DNA from: Irpex lacteus
Lineage: Eukaryota; Basidiomycota; Agaricomycetes; Polyporales; Irpicaceae
Direction of reading: 5' to 3'
DNA length: 64,000 nt
Assembly (NCBI GenBank): GCA_001986395.2
Contig: MQVO02000001.1
Coordinates: forward strand, 2,790,001-2,854,000
The notes beneath the pieces were generated by a model, which was not told where the DNA came from, made no database searches, and saw nothing but the letters and a program-made list of their open reading frames with translations. The translations under genes and the position numbers were made by a program. Shown here one piece after another: positions 21,901 through 32,600 of the stretch. Position 1 is the first letter of the stretch. Each line of letters begins with the position of its first letter.

Positions 21901-22959
21901 TGGGCACGAGAAAATGTGAATTCACTTCAGCCACCACCCGTGCCACCTACATGGAAACCTGTACTCGCGGAGGACGCAAAATCAACAGCTACTGGCAAAA
22001 GAAAGCTGCCATCATCAGCCACTTCTAAAGCAGTGAATAAACGTGCCAAGTTGTCGGGCTCACAGTTGATCAATAGCCCAACGACGCGTGCGCCCAATGC
22101 AATTTTGGGCTTTATATGGGACTCTCGCGACTGGAGCTGTGCGTACGACTCTCTGTTCACTGTGCTGTATAACTTATACAGACAAGAGCGTCTGGTGCTA
22201 TGTGGCTCTACAACCCACGACGTGACCCCTGCACTAGATCGGTTACGCACAGGCTTTGCGCAATTGAAGAGTGGTACAAGCTCAATCACACCCGAGTCGC
22301 TGCGAGACGCTGTTCGCGATCTGCTATATGCAGTCGACCCCCGTGAGCTGGTCAGACACGGCGAGTACCTGACTTCCATCGAGAGACTAGTCGAGTGCCT
22401 GTTTCCTATAACCGTCGCATACGCGAACACTGAGTATGCATGCTGCAATTGTCAAACCACGCGCCACGCTGACCCAGGAAGGTTTCGGTCCTACGTTTTC
22501 ATGGCAACGTCTCATGAATTCCCTCTTGCAAGGTACCCAAACACCTTAACTGTCAAGTACTTGCTACAATGCTTGTTCAGCCGAGTGAGAAACCGCCGTA
22601 ACTGCGCTAACTGTCAAAATGCGTTAATTAAGCGCAACACAATCTTCACTCGCACACCGTCCTTCCTGGCTCTCGAATTGCAAACTACAGACACGGCCAT
22701 GCCGGATGTGAGCGTCGATCTGATGTTCACACTGTCCGAGTACAACGCCGTAGCATGGGCATTAGGAGGTATTCTGTATCTAGGAGGTGGCCACTTCGTG
22801 TGTCGCTACGTCGACAACATGGGAAGGGTTTGGAAACACGACGGCGTTCAGCATGGTAACACACCATTGTATGAAGGCATGGCAACTTTGTTAGACTTGA
22901 CGAGGCTCGATGACAAAAAGGCGTGCATGATCATTTACGTCCCTGTGCCACGTACATAA
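18922..22959 (+). CDS. Helitron RepHel, C-terminal part: linker, Pif1-like helicase and cysteine-protease-like domain
   Basis: The frame opens at the AATAAAGA half-site with ETVVSDSSTRER and an AKTEIGGPMV block, which in intact Helitron proteins follows the Rep tyrosine motif. It then shows Walker A GMGGTGKSQ (about residue 467), Walker B LFLLDEVSMM, CGDFAQLPPP and LTENMRQRG, all Pif1/RecD-like superfamily 1B helicase motifs. After a linker it ends with a domain carrying DWSCAYDSLF (Cys box, about 1071), two CXXC pairs (YACCNC, NCANC) and GGHFVCRYV..WKHDG (His box, about 1291). That layout fits a ubiquitin-hydrolase-type (USP/OTU-like) cysteine protease; assignment by motif only. The gene has no start of its own: the GTG and first codons belong to element B. 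The N-terminal half is at 29654-32658 on the other strand. Confidence 0.93.
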   Translation, partial: NKETVVSDSSTRERSARVLMNRIVNGLTAKTEIGGPMVCCLLLGNPEHYTNRQFKPFFWYSFASYVAKAWHEGEDDEGDDTDDLVIISNSPDGMLPYGKVSDYICRPESMDSFSLTDYLIATTIVPVPKGKNTVSDAFVYSTGRRVVYKFTPDHPKFATHGIQLLEEPNRYVLNYLGGVLPRLNHGDQEVYCRTMLTLFRPWRTGRELRSPDMSWQNAFDSWSFLPHHIATMENMNVLYECKDAKHDFAAQRRLHADLASLSGIFGTSPASDGEKPPDDTEDYSDLTQAQVLAMVDHALDSDKSIITKDRLNNRMTQLEVHVMNDEAAHLFPGQVFPAHGSIPGATPFVTSNKSSNEWKATVKLAKDKVIQHRMNADLDVNHVITAGQILPATGVHNDVRLLTAEDLNESHRVGSSLQMLPTKPTTEMDGIIARFSLNTKQRKAFTLIATRVTQNSAIPLRMYLGGMGGTGKSQVIKALVAFFEQRREGHRFRVMAPTGSAAAQVDGSTYHYLFGFTLNGSGISKTRLAALRDMHARTDLFLLDEVSMMSVADFYNLSERMCKIFDSMDSFGGKHIVVCGDFAQLPPPGEFSKPLYSDDIRLDGSNAANQKSVMGKALWHLFTTVIFLTENMRQRGMSEEDMRFRTALENMRYAACTQDDLILLRRRISGTTPGSPHIGEARFCWVSVITAKNLVRDARVDVTVPRFANSFHEDLPIFVSGDSWAEVKETGSTRQTQKAVQHVFDPIRSSNAFDQRIQDVLWELSPRRTNNVPGLLRLCRGMPVLLKSNEATELCATNGAEGIVVGWDAVPIPGRKNWYKLNTLFVELVKPPRTLTLTGLPTNVIPIVPSTVTFTVDLTEKQRIRVKRTQVQVLPNFAMTDFASQGRTRVNNVVDLRHCPSHMSMYTALSRGSSFDGTLILYPFDEGRITRGMKRDLRREFQELEMLAAATDAEFDGELPFSTVGQTRSYVIKEYQAWKGIHYVPPGVHPALNWARENVNSLQPPPVPPTWKPVLAEDAKSTATGKRKLPSSATSKAVNKRAKLSGSQLINSPTTRAPNAILGFIWDSRDWSCAYDSLFTVLYNLYRQERLVLCGSTTHDVTPALDRLRTGFAQLKSGTSSITPESLRDAVRDLLYAVDPRELVRHGEYLTSIERLVECLFPITVAYANTEYACCNCQTTRHADPGRFRSYVFMATSHEFPLARYPNTLTVKYLLQCLFSRVRNRRNCANCQNALIKRNTIFTRTPSFLALELQTTDTAMPDVSVDLMFTLSEYNAVAWALGGILYLGGGHFVCRYVDNMGRVWKHDGVQHGNTPLYEGMATLLDLTRLDDKKACMIIYVPVPRT

Positions 22960-22984
22960 CAGTCTGACACGTCTCGCTAACATT

Positions 22985-23950
22985 TCACTCCTCACCCACG
23001 TACGCCCTAGTACGACTGACGACGACAACACCTTCTTCCCCGTCTCTCCCGGCCTTGGCACGGCCCGTTTTAGCTACAACGTTGGTAGTGGACTCCTTCA
23101 AGCGCACAATCTCTATGGGCCTGAAAGACACGTACACCTCCCGCTGGTTATAGTCGCGTTTGTGCGCAATGTCAACGACAGCGACGACGTTGACAAAGTC
23201 GCCGACCTGTATAACCAACGGCGACACGGCCTTGAGTTGACCTGCCTCTTGCACACGGACGGGTATCGGTGCGCTCAACTTCCACTGATCACGACAGTTC
23301 ATGGCATCATAGCCACGACGGTCCGTGAAGTCTATGACGTGTTTTTGGTCTTCGTCTTTGCCGACCTAACAGTAGAGGCCTTCTTCAGTATTGGACACAG
23401 TGGAGAACGAGAGCACTCACTTTTTTAAACACTCGCTTATAGAACTCGATCTGGCTCCCTTTCTTACCGGAGTACTTGTTCCCCAAAGCGATAGTCACAA
23501 AGCGTCTGATGTTGTCGGCTTGGCGAGCTTGTTCATCAAAAATAGCTTGCAACGGCCCACCGTGTAGTGTGATACCTTGAACGGCACTTACACAAGAACC
23601 AAGGTTGCTGACAAGACCCCGTCAGTCGCGCCTGATATCATGAAGGAATACGACCCACCCGTTCCAGTTACCATACGCTGTCAGGCCGCGCTTCTTGACA
23701 AAGCCCTGGAAGGACAACGACACTTCGTGGATCTTGAAGTGGTCATCTGACCGGTACGCGAGGTATCGATCGCGCTTCGGATCCGGATAGTCAGGATCGC
23801 GGTCGACGAAGCACCAGTCGGGATATGCATCGAGGGACACAGGAACAGGAGATAGCGTATGCCCTTCATGCCCTGGGTTCTCCTTTACATGAACAGGGAG
23901 GCCCCACTGCGAGCTAAGGCGAGTAACACCGTCTACTTAAACGGTTAGAA
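22985..23950 (-). CDS. Unknown spliced gene, copy 1 (OB-fold-like C-terminus?), Helitron cargo
   Basis: Minus-strand exons are visible: about 23950-23625 (WGLPVHVKENPG..., FVDRDPDYPDPKRDRYLAYR), a middle exon about 23590-23420, and a last exon ending at 22985. The intron before the last exon has GTGAGTG and TTAG ends (about 23420-23370). The last exon carries VIQVGDFVNVVAVVDIAHKR, then YVSFRPIEIVRL, which matches the corresponding LQVNDTVMVEMAFRRE...LELVRVVVL in the gene at 24308-25836. The two are therefore paralogues lying head to head. The short beta-rich tail could be an OB fold of the kind in single-strand DNA-binding accessory proteins, but this is speculation. The start codon was not identified. 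Confidence 0.5.
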
Positions 23951-24307
23951 CTGTGTAAACAACGGCAGTTACGGCCTGGATGGCCTACCTTGGGCGAGAA
24001 AGAGGGACATAGGAGCGAAGCGACCCTTTACCGCCCAAGCCTAACGAAGCTTCGACAGACTTTATGTCGTTTCACTGGAATGACAGATTAGCCGTCGACA
24101 TTTGTGCGAGCCCTCTCAGATTGGTCGCTCACATGGTACTCAAAGCCCATGGACGCTGGGATTACACAGACGCCAATAAACTAAAATTTATTCGACGCTC
24201 GCCTCAACAGATAACCCTACGCAGACATTCTATGTCAAGGGCGTAGACCGATAAGTATTGGCCCCCCACCTCCCTTCACCCCCCTTCACCCCCCTTCCCC
24301 CACCATC

Positions 24308-25836
24308 ATGGCATTCACTCGTGCTACCAAGCACGCTCACGAATCCTCCGATACGGACGAGGACCGTCATGCAAAGGAGGATAAATCTCCTTCCAAGAAA
24401 CAAAAGTGAGTGTAAGCAGTATGGCGTTCGACGGGTCTTTAACATTCCTCTACGGTAGAACGTCGGTGCGGTCAGCGCACACCCGGGCTAGCGCAGCGAG
24501 CGACAGCGAACCTCTCACCCCTCCACCTTCGTCGCCCATCCAACCGTCATCTCCCATCCAACCACCTTCGACCCACCAGCCGTCGTCCCCGCCTGAAGTT
24601 GACACCCTGACCGCTTCGCCCGTGCTAGTCCAGACAGATTTGCGAGGCAACCTCCCCTCTCAGTCTGTCATGCACGGGCCGTCGACGGCCGCACCAGGAG
24701 TAGGCTCCGCGACTGCGGGGGACGTCGACACTACAGTACATCGGCAGTCTTCAGTTACCACCATGGTTAGCCCTGCCCCCCTCAAACTCCCCGACGCCGT
24801 TGCAGATAGCCCCATCGTTGCAAGGGATGACCAGCAAGGGCCCCAGCCTTCCACACCGCAGGTCGCAGACACTGGAGCTACAAACACCCCTGAGCCCCCC
24901 AGCGCCAACACGAACGGTACCGTGGTGTCAGCCGCCGACGTCGATTTGGAGCCTGTAAGTGTGACCACCGTTTCCTTGAACAGTCGCTCATGACCACACA
25001 GATCTCCGAGAGGACCAGGGATTATTTCACGGAGCCTCTCATCACTCGAATGAACAAAATGCTGCACTTCAGCGATTCCACAAGCCATATCTACGGTCTG
25101 CACGTTCTGCCCACTCAGTCCCTGGGATGGGGCACCATCCGCCGCGGTGGGCGCAACACGGAGAATCTGTGTATCGGAACTGTCACCGTCACGGTGTGGG
25201 TCATCGCGGAAGTGACGTATTGGCGCTACCTCAAAATCGACGAGAACAAGGTCGTCCAAGGCAACCATCGCAGGCCTTCCCTGGGCCTGCACATCTTTTC
25301 GGACGGCGAGTTCGAGAAGTTGAAAAGGGTTATGTTCGACAACTCCCCCGTCAAGAAATGTGCGTACATTGTGACTTCGCCAGCATAAGATTTCTGACAC
25401 ACACCAGGTCGGGACGTCGTCGAGGGCGATCGAATCGTTTACGTGAAGAAATGGATGGCCCAACCCTCAGTCCCCGCAGACAAGGTTCGTCGGGGCATAT
25501 CTACCTTCAGTTTCGAACGGCATTCACGAACTCCACTCTTAGATTAAGCAGTTCAGCCAAGTTTACGACGGGTCGCTGTCGTGGTCCGGGCCAGAGGAGG
25601 ACAAGCGGATCCCGCCGTCTCGCCTTCAAGTCAACGACACCGTTATGGTGGAGATGGCGTTCAGACGAGAGTTCGAGAGAATCCCGCCACCGTCCGGTTC
25701 GCCCCGGGGCACACAAGGCTCGACGAACTACAACAGCTGGACGCCTGAGCTGGAATTGGTGAGGGTGGTCGTCTTGCAGTCTGCCCCAAAAACGAGCGCA
25801 GAGGACAAAGTTGCGTCTTCCGCTTACAATTTTTAG
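24308..25836 (+). CDS. Unknown spliced gene, copy 2, Helitron cargo
   Basis: The ATG at 24308 opens a short basic, acidic-patch exon ending in KSPSKKQK (possible nuclear signal) before a GTGAGTG donor at 24406. Exon 2 (from 24459) is a Ser/Thr/Pro-rich linker. Further exons encode TRDYFTEPLITRMNKML, YGLHVLPTQSLGWGTIRRGG and a C-terminal LQVNDTVMVEM...ELVRVVVL segment, closing with TAG at 25836. About four introns with consensus ends can be traced (for example GTAAGTGTGA at about 24956). It is paralogous to the minus-strand gene at 22985-23950 and lies about 350 bp from it, head to head. No enzyme motif was seen. Before the proposed inversion it would have run on the main Helitron strand. Confidence 0.55.
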
Positions 25837-25839
25837 TTT

Positions 25840-26247
25840 TACCACAGTAGAGTCTCGAACAGTCTTGGGCTTGTCAAATAGAAAATTTACATTGCATTCT
25901 TAAAATTTGCCACCTGTCTTTATCGTGCAATAAAAGATCCATATGCGTTTTGTACAATTTTACCGTTTCAAGCGCAAAGCGGAGGGAGAGTTGAAAAGCG
26001 CTTGAAGAACAACTTAACCAACTTAGGCAACTGTTCGATTGGTGGCGTGGAATCTCCGACGTTGCGATCGGTCCGCGGCTTGCCTAGATCTGGAGGTTCG
26101 CTTGCAATACAACGGATGCCCGATTACGGATGGAACGGATGAATGAATGGCAATCGCATGTGCCATGGCCGAGCTGCAATAGGAACATAAAAGGCGCACT
26201 TGGCGAGCAACGTCTCTGCCGTGGAAAGAGTCCATCGCTGAACGACC
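25840..26247. other. Spacer between two Helitron cargo genes
   Basis: No gene is supported. It is the likely 3' region of the unknown gene ending at 25836 and the promoter of the nucleotidyltransferase-like gene starting at 26248. Confidence 0.5.
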
Positions 26248-26956
26248 ATGCCTGCCACTACGTAAGTCAGCCCACAAGCATGAGTGTCGTAAAGTAGCTG
26301 ACTATCGCGTTTAGCCTGCCCGCCACGGACGTTGCAGACCTGTTGTCACTGGCATCTGTAGAGACTCTATGCGTTTGGCGTAGATCTAGCGATCTGGCTG
26401 CAAACGTAGCGGCAACGGAGATACAGGCGCGCATAAACCGAGAACTGGCTTGCAATTTTCGTTTCCCCGAAGCTCTCATTCGGGCGATGAAGTCTTTCAA
26501 CGCCGTACTATGCGGGGACTTCGTCCTGAGCATCCTCGAACCAAAAGAAAGGTATGCAAGGGTAGACTTCATCGCACCGAAGGGCACCTTCTGGCGCTTC
26601 ATCGAGTTCCTGGAGGATAGCGAGGACGTTGAGTACTTAGGAATCGTGCGAGTGCTCAGCACGATGCACCAGGAGGGGTACAAGCATGTCATGGATTTTC
26701 GTTGTCCCGAGCAAGACGGCCAACCAGGCACCACCGTCCGCATCATTCGGTCTACCGCCCCCTCCCCTCTCCATTCCGTCCCCTATTTCTTTTCGACCCA
26801 CCTCATGAATGTTATTACACACGATCGCCTTATCGTCCCCTACCCTGCTTTAACGTTCGCTCGCACCGGCGTAGAGGTAGATCCATCAGGCAGCCTGGAA
26901 CACCCCTCATCGTTCACCCTGGGGGACCTGGACAGAATCCTACCCAACCGCACTTG
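26248..26956 (+). pseudogene. 5' half of nucleotidyltransferase-like gene 1, cut by foldback C
   Basis: The ATG at 26248 starts a five-codon exon, followed by an intron with GTAAGTC donor and TTTAG acceptor (about 26262-26313). The main exon reads ATDVADLLSLASVETL, then SFNAVLCGDFVLSILEP, ARVDFIAP, and PYFFSTHLMNVITHDRLIV followed by PYPALTF. In agaricomycetes this series (GxxxL..L, DxDxY-like position, STxxMNxIxxDxxxxxYPxLTxxR) recurs in proteins with a nucleotidyltransferase-like fold. The metal-binding Asp pair is poorly kept, so catalysis is doubtful. The frame runs into element C after the 8-mer CGCACTTG. The rest of the gene is at 16045-16224 minus. Confidence 0.85.
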
Positions 26957-29653
26957 CACCTTATGGGCAAGTACTGATGCTTCATACCATGTACCTAGCC
27001 TAGTGACCTGATACTTCAGACCAAGGCTAATTGCTGGCAGTGAGAGGGAGAGTGATTAGTAAGCATTACAACTGATGTGGCAACGCTTTATTGGGCAGTC
27101 CCATCAAAGAGTGACCCAAAGGGGTGGGTAGCATGGGCTCCTATTTTATTAAAAGCTGAAAAAGCGGCCACATCAATAAAATAATGATCTCTGACCCATC
27201 AAATGACTAATAGACACATGCTTTCGCTTCAGATTGCCTAAAAGGGTAATGGAGTGGTCTCACCGCCTTCCTGGGCGCTTGGGCGCTTATTTTGTCGTTT
27301 TACTCCTTTAGGATGGTATCACATGACACAAACATATGCTGATGTCAGAAATGAAAAGATGTTTTCTGAACCGGATTTTCCCCAGGATTCCGAATCTAAT
27401 CTCAGAATTTCGATAGCTGCACTAGTCCAGGAGTTATTTGAGGAACATTGAATATATTTCGCATTTTTGGATTTTCCCAGGCTTTGATCAGCTTGGTATA
27501 GGGGTAGCAGTAGGGTTATGGCTTAGTAACTTCGGGATAATGATTCTATAATATATGGCCTGTGTCTATTAACTTTCTAGGACATCAGGACATCATGTCA
27601 CTTGGGAAAACATATAAATCAGACATATAATGTTTTGCTTCCCTATTCATGACAGGGGGTATTATGAGCGGTTTAGGGTCTCGAATGGCTTTATTCATAC
27701 TACTATGATATGTCTGTAAAGGGGTTTTATGATTGCATCAATGTGCACTACTGTGTGAGGGATGTTCTCCTCCTCCCCTTGGTACAAAAAAATGCGCCCT
27801 ATATAGGACTCTATACACATCTCCTTGCATATCTATTGCTTGGAGCATTTACCCTATAGTATGAACATATATTCTGGATACTTTTAAGGCTCAAAAGCAC
27901 GTCCTGAACCTTCTCAGAATGCTTCAAAGCGAAATTCATCGAAAAATACAATTATATTCAATTTACCCTCTCCTATGAGCCTCCTAACGTGTTTCCCTTC
28001 AGGCACAGCACGTCAGGACGTGTCATCGTACTATATATACCTCCATAAATATTTGTAGGACGTCCCCTCCACCCCTCATTCTCCCATCAGCTCAGAAGTG
28101 CTGAAAAATGCGTTCTGTACAGGCTTTTGAACATATATTTGACATTTGACATCCTCTGACACATCATGAGGGCTATCAAATAATGATATCATACTGTATT
28201 AAGGTTCTGTAACATATCTAGCACAATACTTGGGCTCCTCAGCAATAGCTTGAGACACTATTATATGGAAACAGGCTAAGAAGCATGGATGAAGGTATGT
28301 GCATGTACAGTGCAATGACCTCACTTCTCACTTATGCTGTATTCCTTCTATATCATACCTGCATGTCATGCTACTGGAAAGATCTTTCCTGGAACATGTA
28401 GAGACAGTGTATGGGTATCTATTATGACTTTTTGTGATATTTATGGGCTATGTAGCAGGCAGTACATGTCAAGTCTATGTCAGATTTGGGTGTTTTGCGC
28501 ATTTTCCAACATTTCTGAGCTGATGGGAGGGTAGGGGGTAGAGGAGACGTTTTACAAATATTTATGGAAGTATATATAGTACGATGACACGTCCTGACGT
28601 GCTGTGCCTGAAGGGAAACACGTTAGGAGGCTCATAGGAGAGGGTAAATTGAATATAATTGTATTTTTCGATGAATTTCGCTTTGAAGCATTCTGAGAAG
28701 GTTCAGGACGTGTTTTTGAGCCTTAAAAGTATCCAGAATATATGTTCATACTATAGGGTAAATGCTCCAAGCAATAGATATGCAAGGAGATGTGTATAGA
28801 GTCCTATATAGGGCGCATTTTTTTGTACCAAGGGGAGGAGGAGAACATCCCTCACACAGTAGTGCACATTGATGCAATCATAAAACCCCTTTACAGACAT
28901 ATCATAGTAGTATGAATAAAGCCATTCGAGACCCTAAACCGCTCATAATACCCCCTGTCATGAATAGGGAAGCAAAACATTATATGTCTGATTTATATGT
29001 TTTCCCAAGTGACATGATGTCCTGATGTCCTAGAAAGTTAATAGACACAGGCCATATATTATAGAATCATTATCCCGAAGTTACTAAGCCATAACCCTAC
29101 TGCTACCCCTATACCAAGCTGATCAAAGCCTGGGAAAATCCAAAAATGCGAAATATATTCAATGTTCCTCAAATAACTCCTGGACTAGTGCAGCTATCGA
29201 AATTCTGAGATTAGATTCGGAATCCTGGGGAAAATCCGGTTCAGAAAACATCTTTTCATTTCTGACATCAGCATATGTTTGTGTCATGTGATACCATCCT
29301 AAAGGAGTAAAACGACAAAATAAGCGCCCAAGCGCCCAGGAAGGCGGTGAGACCACTCCATTACCCTTTTAGGCAATCTGAAGCGAAAGCATGTGTCTAT
29401 TAGTCATTTGATGGGTCAGAGATCATTATTTTATTGATGTGGCCGCTTTTTCAGCTTTTAATAAAATAGGAGCCCATGCTACCCACCCCTTTGGGTCACT
29501 CTTTGATGGGACTGCCCAATAAAGCGTTGCCACATCAGTTGTAATGCTTACTAATCACTCTCCCTCTCACTGCCAGCAATTAGCCTTGGTCTGAAGTATC
29601 AGATCATTTAGGCTAGCTGGTGGGTATGAAGCTTCAGTACTTATCCCTCGGCT
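26957..29653. mobile_element. Foldback element C (2697 bp, inverted copy of B)
   Basis: It starts CACCTTATGGGCAAGTACTG and ends with the inverse of AGCCGAGGGATAAGTACTG. It has exactly the same length as B and is its reverse complement with only scattered changes (for example an A/G difference near 27895). The outer 8-mers are CGCACTTG on the left and CCTTTATT (inverse of AATAAAGG) on the right. Neither matches the other, but CGCACTTG matches the left border of B, and AATAAAGG matches the right border of B in 7 of 8 bases. Confidence 0.93.
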
Positions 29654-32600
29654 CCTTTATTTGCAAGAACCATGCGCACGGCCTCAAAAATGGAGTGGGT
29701 TTTCAGCGATGATTTCGTGATGTAGTCCGTCACGTAGGCTATTACAGCGCGAACCATGGTTCCTGATAAAAGACAGGTGACGTCTGTATTACAGCGCAGT
29801 AAGTAGGAGAGGGTGGGAGAGAAGGTGTTGATCCACGCCTCTTTCTTCATCAAAGTCAATGCCCCTGTCTCTGCATCAACCTGTGTCTCTGATTGTATCG
29901 GCCTTGGGTACCGAGCGCGACATTCAGGTCGGGACAGCGTACGACATCCCCTATTGTGCGCAGGAGAGTGATAGTTCGAGCGGAACACAATTTCATCGCT
30001 GACATGCAACATATGATTGTACCATGAGGACAACTTCGTGTCATCTATGAAGACCTCTGGCGGGGGTGCACGGGGCATACGCGCGGTGGGGTCTCCCGGC
30101 TGGATGTGTTCTGTGTCAAGCAGAGGGTCGCTGGGGTCGTTTTCGGTGATGTGAGTACACCCGTACTTAGACCGCAAACGTTTCTGAACGTCGTCCATTG
30201 AACCAGTACTGAACTGACCTTGGTGACAACTCTCCAGCCACGTCACGAGAGAATTGCGAAATGTGCTGTCCTCTAGTTTGAGAGCATCACGAATCTTTTG
30301 TGGGGAGTATGATCCTTTAATCCAAACCAACAGGTGAAGATGCAAAGCCAAACGACCTTGCTCTTCGACAGTCCCATAATAGGCAGAAGTCTCTCCGAAA
30401 AGGCCGGCTTCCTCAGAATCGACACGCAAGACAATTTTAAGGAAGGCCTGGACGAGGACGTGAAAAAAGCGAGCGCAAGCTACGGGATTTTGATTTACAG
30501 TAACGAGGCGGTGCTGGTAATCAGGAAGGCGGAGTGCAATGTCGTCAAGGTCGACTGGTTCACCACAGAAATAGAGGCAAATAGGATTCTTGTTTGGGGG
30601 TGGTGCGAAAGTTATGAAGAACACAGGCACACCTTCGGACACTATGAGTGAACGGATTTCGTTCCGTTGGTACTTGCGTTGCGTAGCAGAGCCGTCGACG
30701 TGACCCGAAACTGACTCAATATATGTAAGAAGCTTGTAGCACGACTCCTCTGCATCTGTTTCAGGCTTTACAAAGCCATCACGTTGTGCGCGACGAACTA
30801 GTTCGGAGAGAGCATCAACATCGACGTTGTGTATACGGTCGACAACGTCCTCAAAATTACGCCTCTTTGTAAGCAGATATCCACCAAGGGCGCTCTGGCG
30901 TATTTGATCTTGATTGAACGCGATGAAGGGAAAGTATGGATCCACCTGAAAGCGTTTGTCACCATACATCAGCAGTGATTGCACGTGTGTGGCCAGGGGA
31001 ATAGTTTTGGTGATGCGCGTGTTCGCGAACCCGCCGAATCCGTAAGGAAACAGCCAAGGGAAGAGACCAGGAAATAAAGAAGGGTTGTTGTACACTGACT
31101 GTGGATTGGTATCACGACCTACAGCCAAAATGTTTCCACCAGATTTAATGTGATGCAAAGCTTTCGCGGCCTGCTCTCTTCGGCCCATAGAAACCAGGTC
31201 GTCTTCGGTCACTCCATGCACTGACACAGGGCAAACACCCGCAGTAGTACCCGTCTCTGTAGCGCGGTCGTGGACAGACAACGTTTCTAGGGGATCAGTG
31301 TCTGGGGTTGGTTGGTGAAAGAACGAAACAGGCAAGGAGGTCTCTGAATAACTCTCGAGATTGGACCTCGATAGCTGCACGTCAGCGTATTCGAGGTTAT
31401 TCGTCTTCAACCATAGCAGAGCGCGCCATATATAATTACGACGTACAAGAAAAGGCGTACGCTTGAAGTCCTCGATGGTGGGGGCTATGGAACCAGTGAA
31501 GAGGACTGCGATGATTCCTTCTAGTTCATCTCGATGCATGGGAAGCACTGCGAGCAACTGAGCTACAGGCTGTGCGAACACGATGCAATTAGCACGCATT
31601 TTATACGGGCCTTTGTGAACCCTCAGAATGCAACAGTTGTGGCGGTAGCGGGCAATGAGAACCTTTTCCATAAAATTGAGATCGCTCAGAACGGAAGGAA
31701 CCTCCCCAACCCAGCGGCCATTTGCTAAGGCAAGGGTGGGCAAAGAGTTACGCTTCAAAGACGTCATGCAAGTAGGGCACACAGAAATCTGGCCCTCGTC
31801 AGAGGCGGTGGACGGGTATAGAACAGGGCCAGGCAGGGTAGTTACTGGTTCCAAAGGAGAAGCTCTTTCATGCCTGGTGACACCAGGGACATGCAACACG
31901 TTTAGCAGCGAACAGCCTGCATCTACAGCCGACAAATTTTCCTGTGGAGTTAAGGTACCACAAACATTGCATGGCGCTTCCAGTAACACGAAGCTGGAGA
32001 CGGCGGACGACCAGTCACGTACAATACCTGCCACGTCACCGACAGATAACGGAGGGGGAGGAAACGGTGGACAAACATTTGACGGCGGTACAAACTGCAG
32101 AGGCCCAGTTTGAGTAGGAACAGTAGGGGTGCGGTCTCGCATGACAGGAGGAGCGTGGGACGAAGCGGGCAATGCAACAGTCGGGGCGAAAGTGATTCGA
32201 AAGGGGTTCACTTCGCTGTGGAGAGGTCGTGAAAAGCAAGCATAGACTAAGCAACACTGAGCTTGCGGCATGTTGCAGGCGCAGCGAGTGCGGATAGCAA
32301 TGCGAAAGTCCTCAGCACGTAAGTTTCTGATTTTAATGTTTAGCATGGGTTTAAATAGCTTGGCAGACGGAAGCCCGACATAGTCGGCAACGACATGGAG
32401 GGGTAGCTTTACGCATACACAATCTGGCGCAGGCTGTGGGGCAGACGCAGAAATTCCGGTCAACTTCAGCAGGTCAGCGTCGTAAAGATTTACGAAGTCG
32501 CCGAAGACGATAGGATAGACACGGAGGGTAGTCACGGGAATGCGACTTGTATACGGAGCACCGCCCAACAGTTGTGGGCGAACAAAAGGTATACGTAGGA

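Noticed and set aside
26248..26956. Active nucleotidyltransferase or toxin-type function for the Helitron paralogues
   Set aside because: The metal-binding Asp pair is not clearly present; only a distant fold resemblance can be argued.
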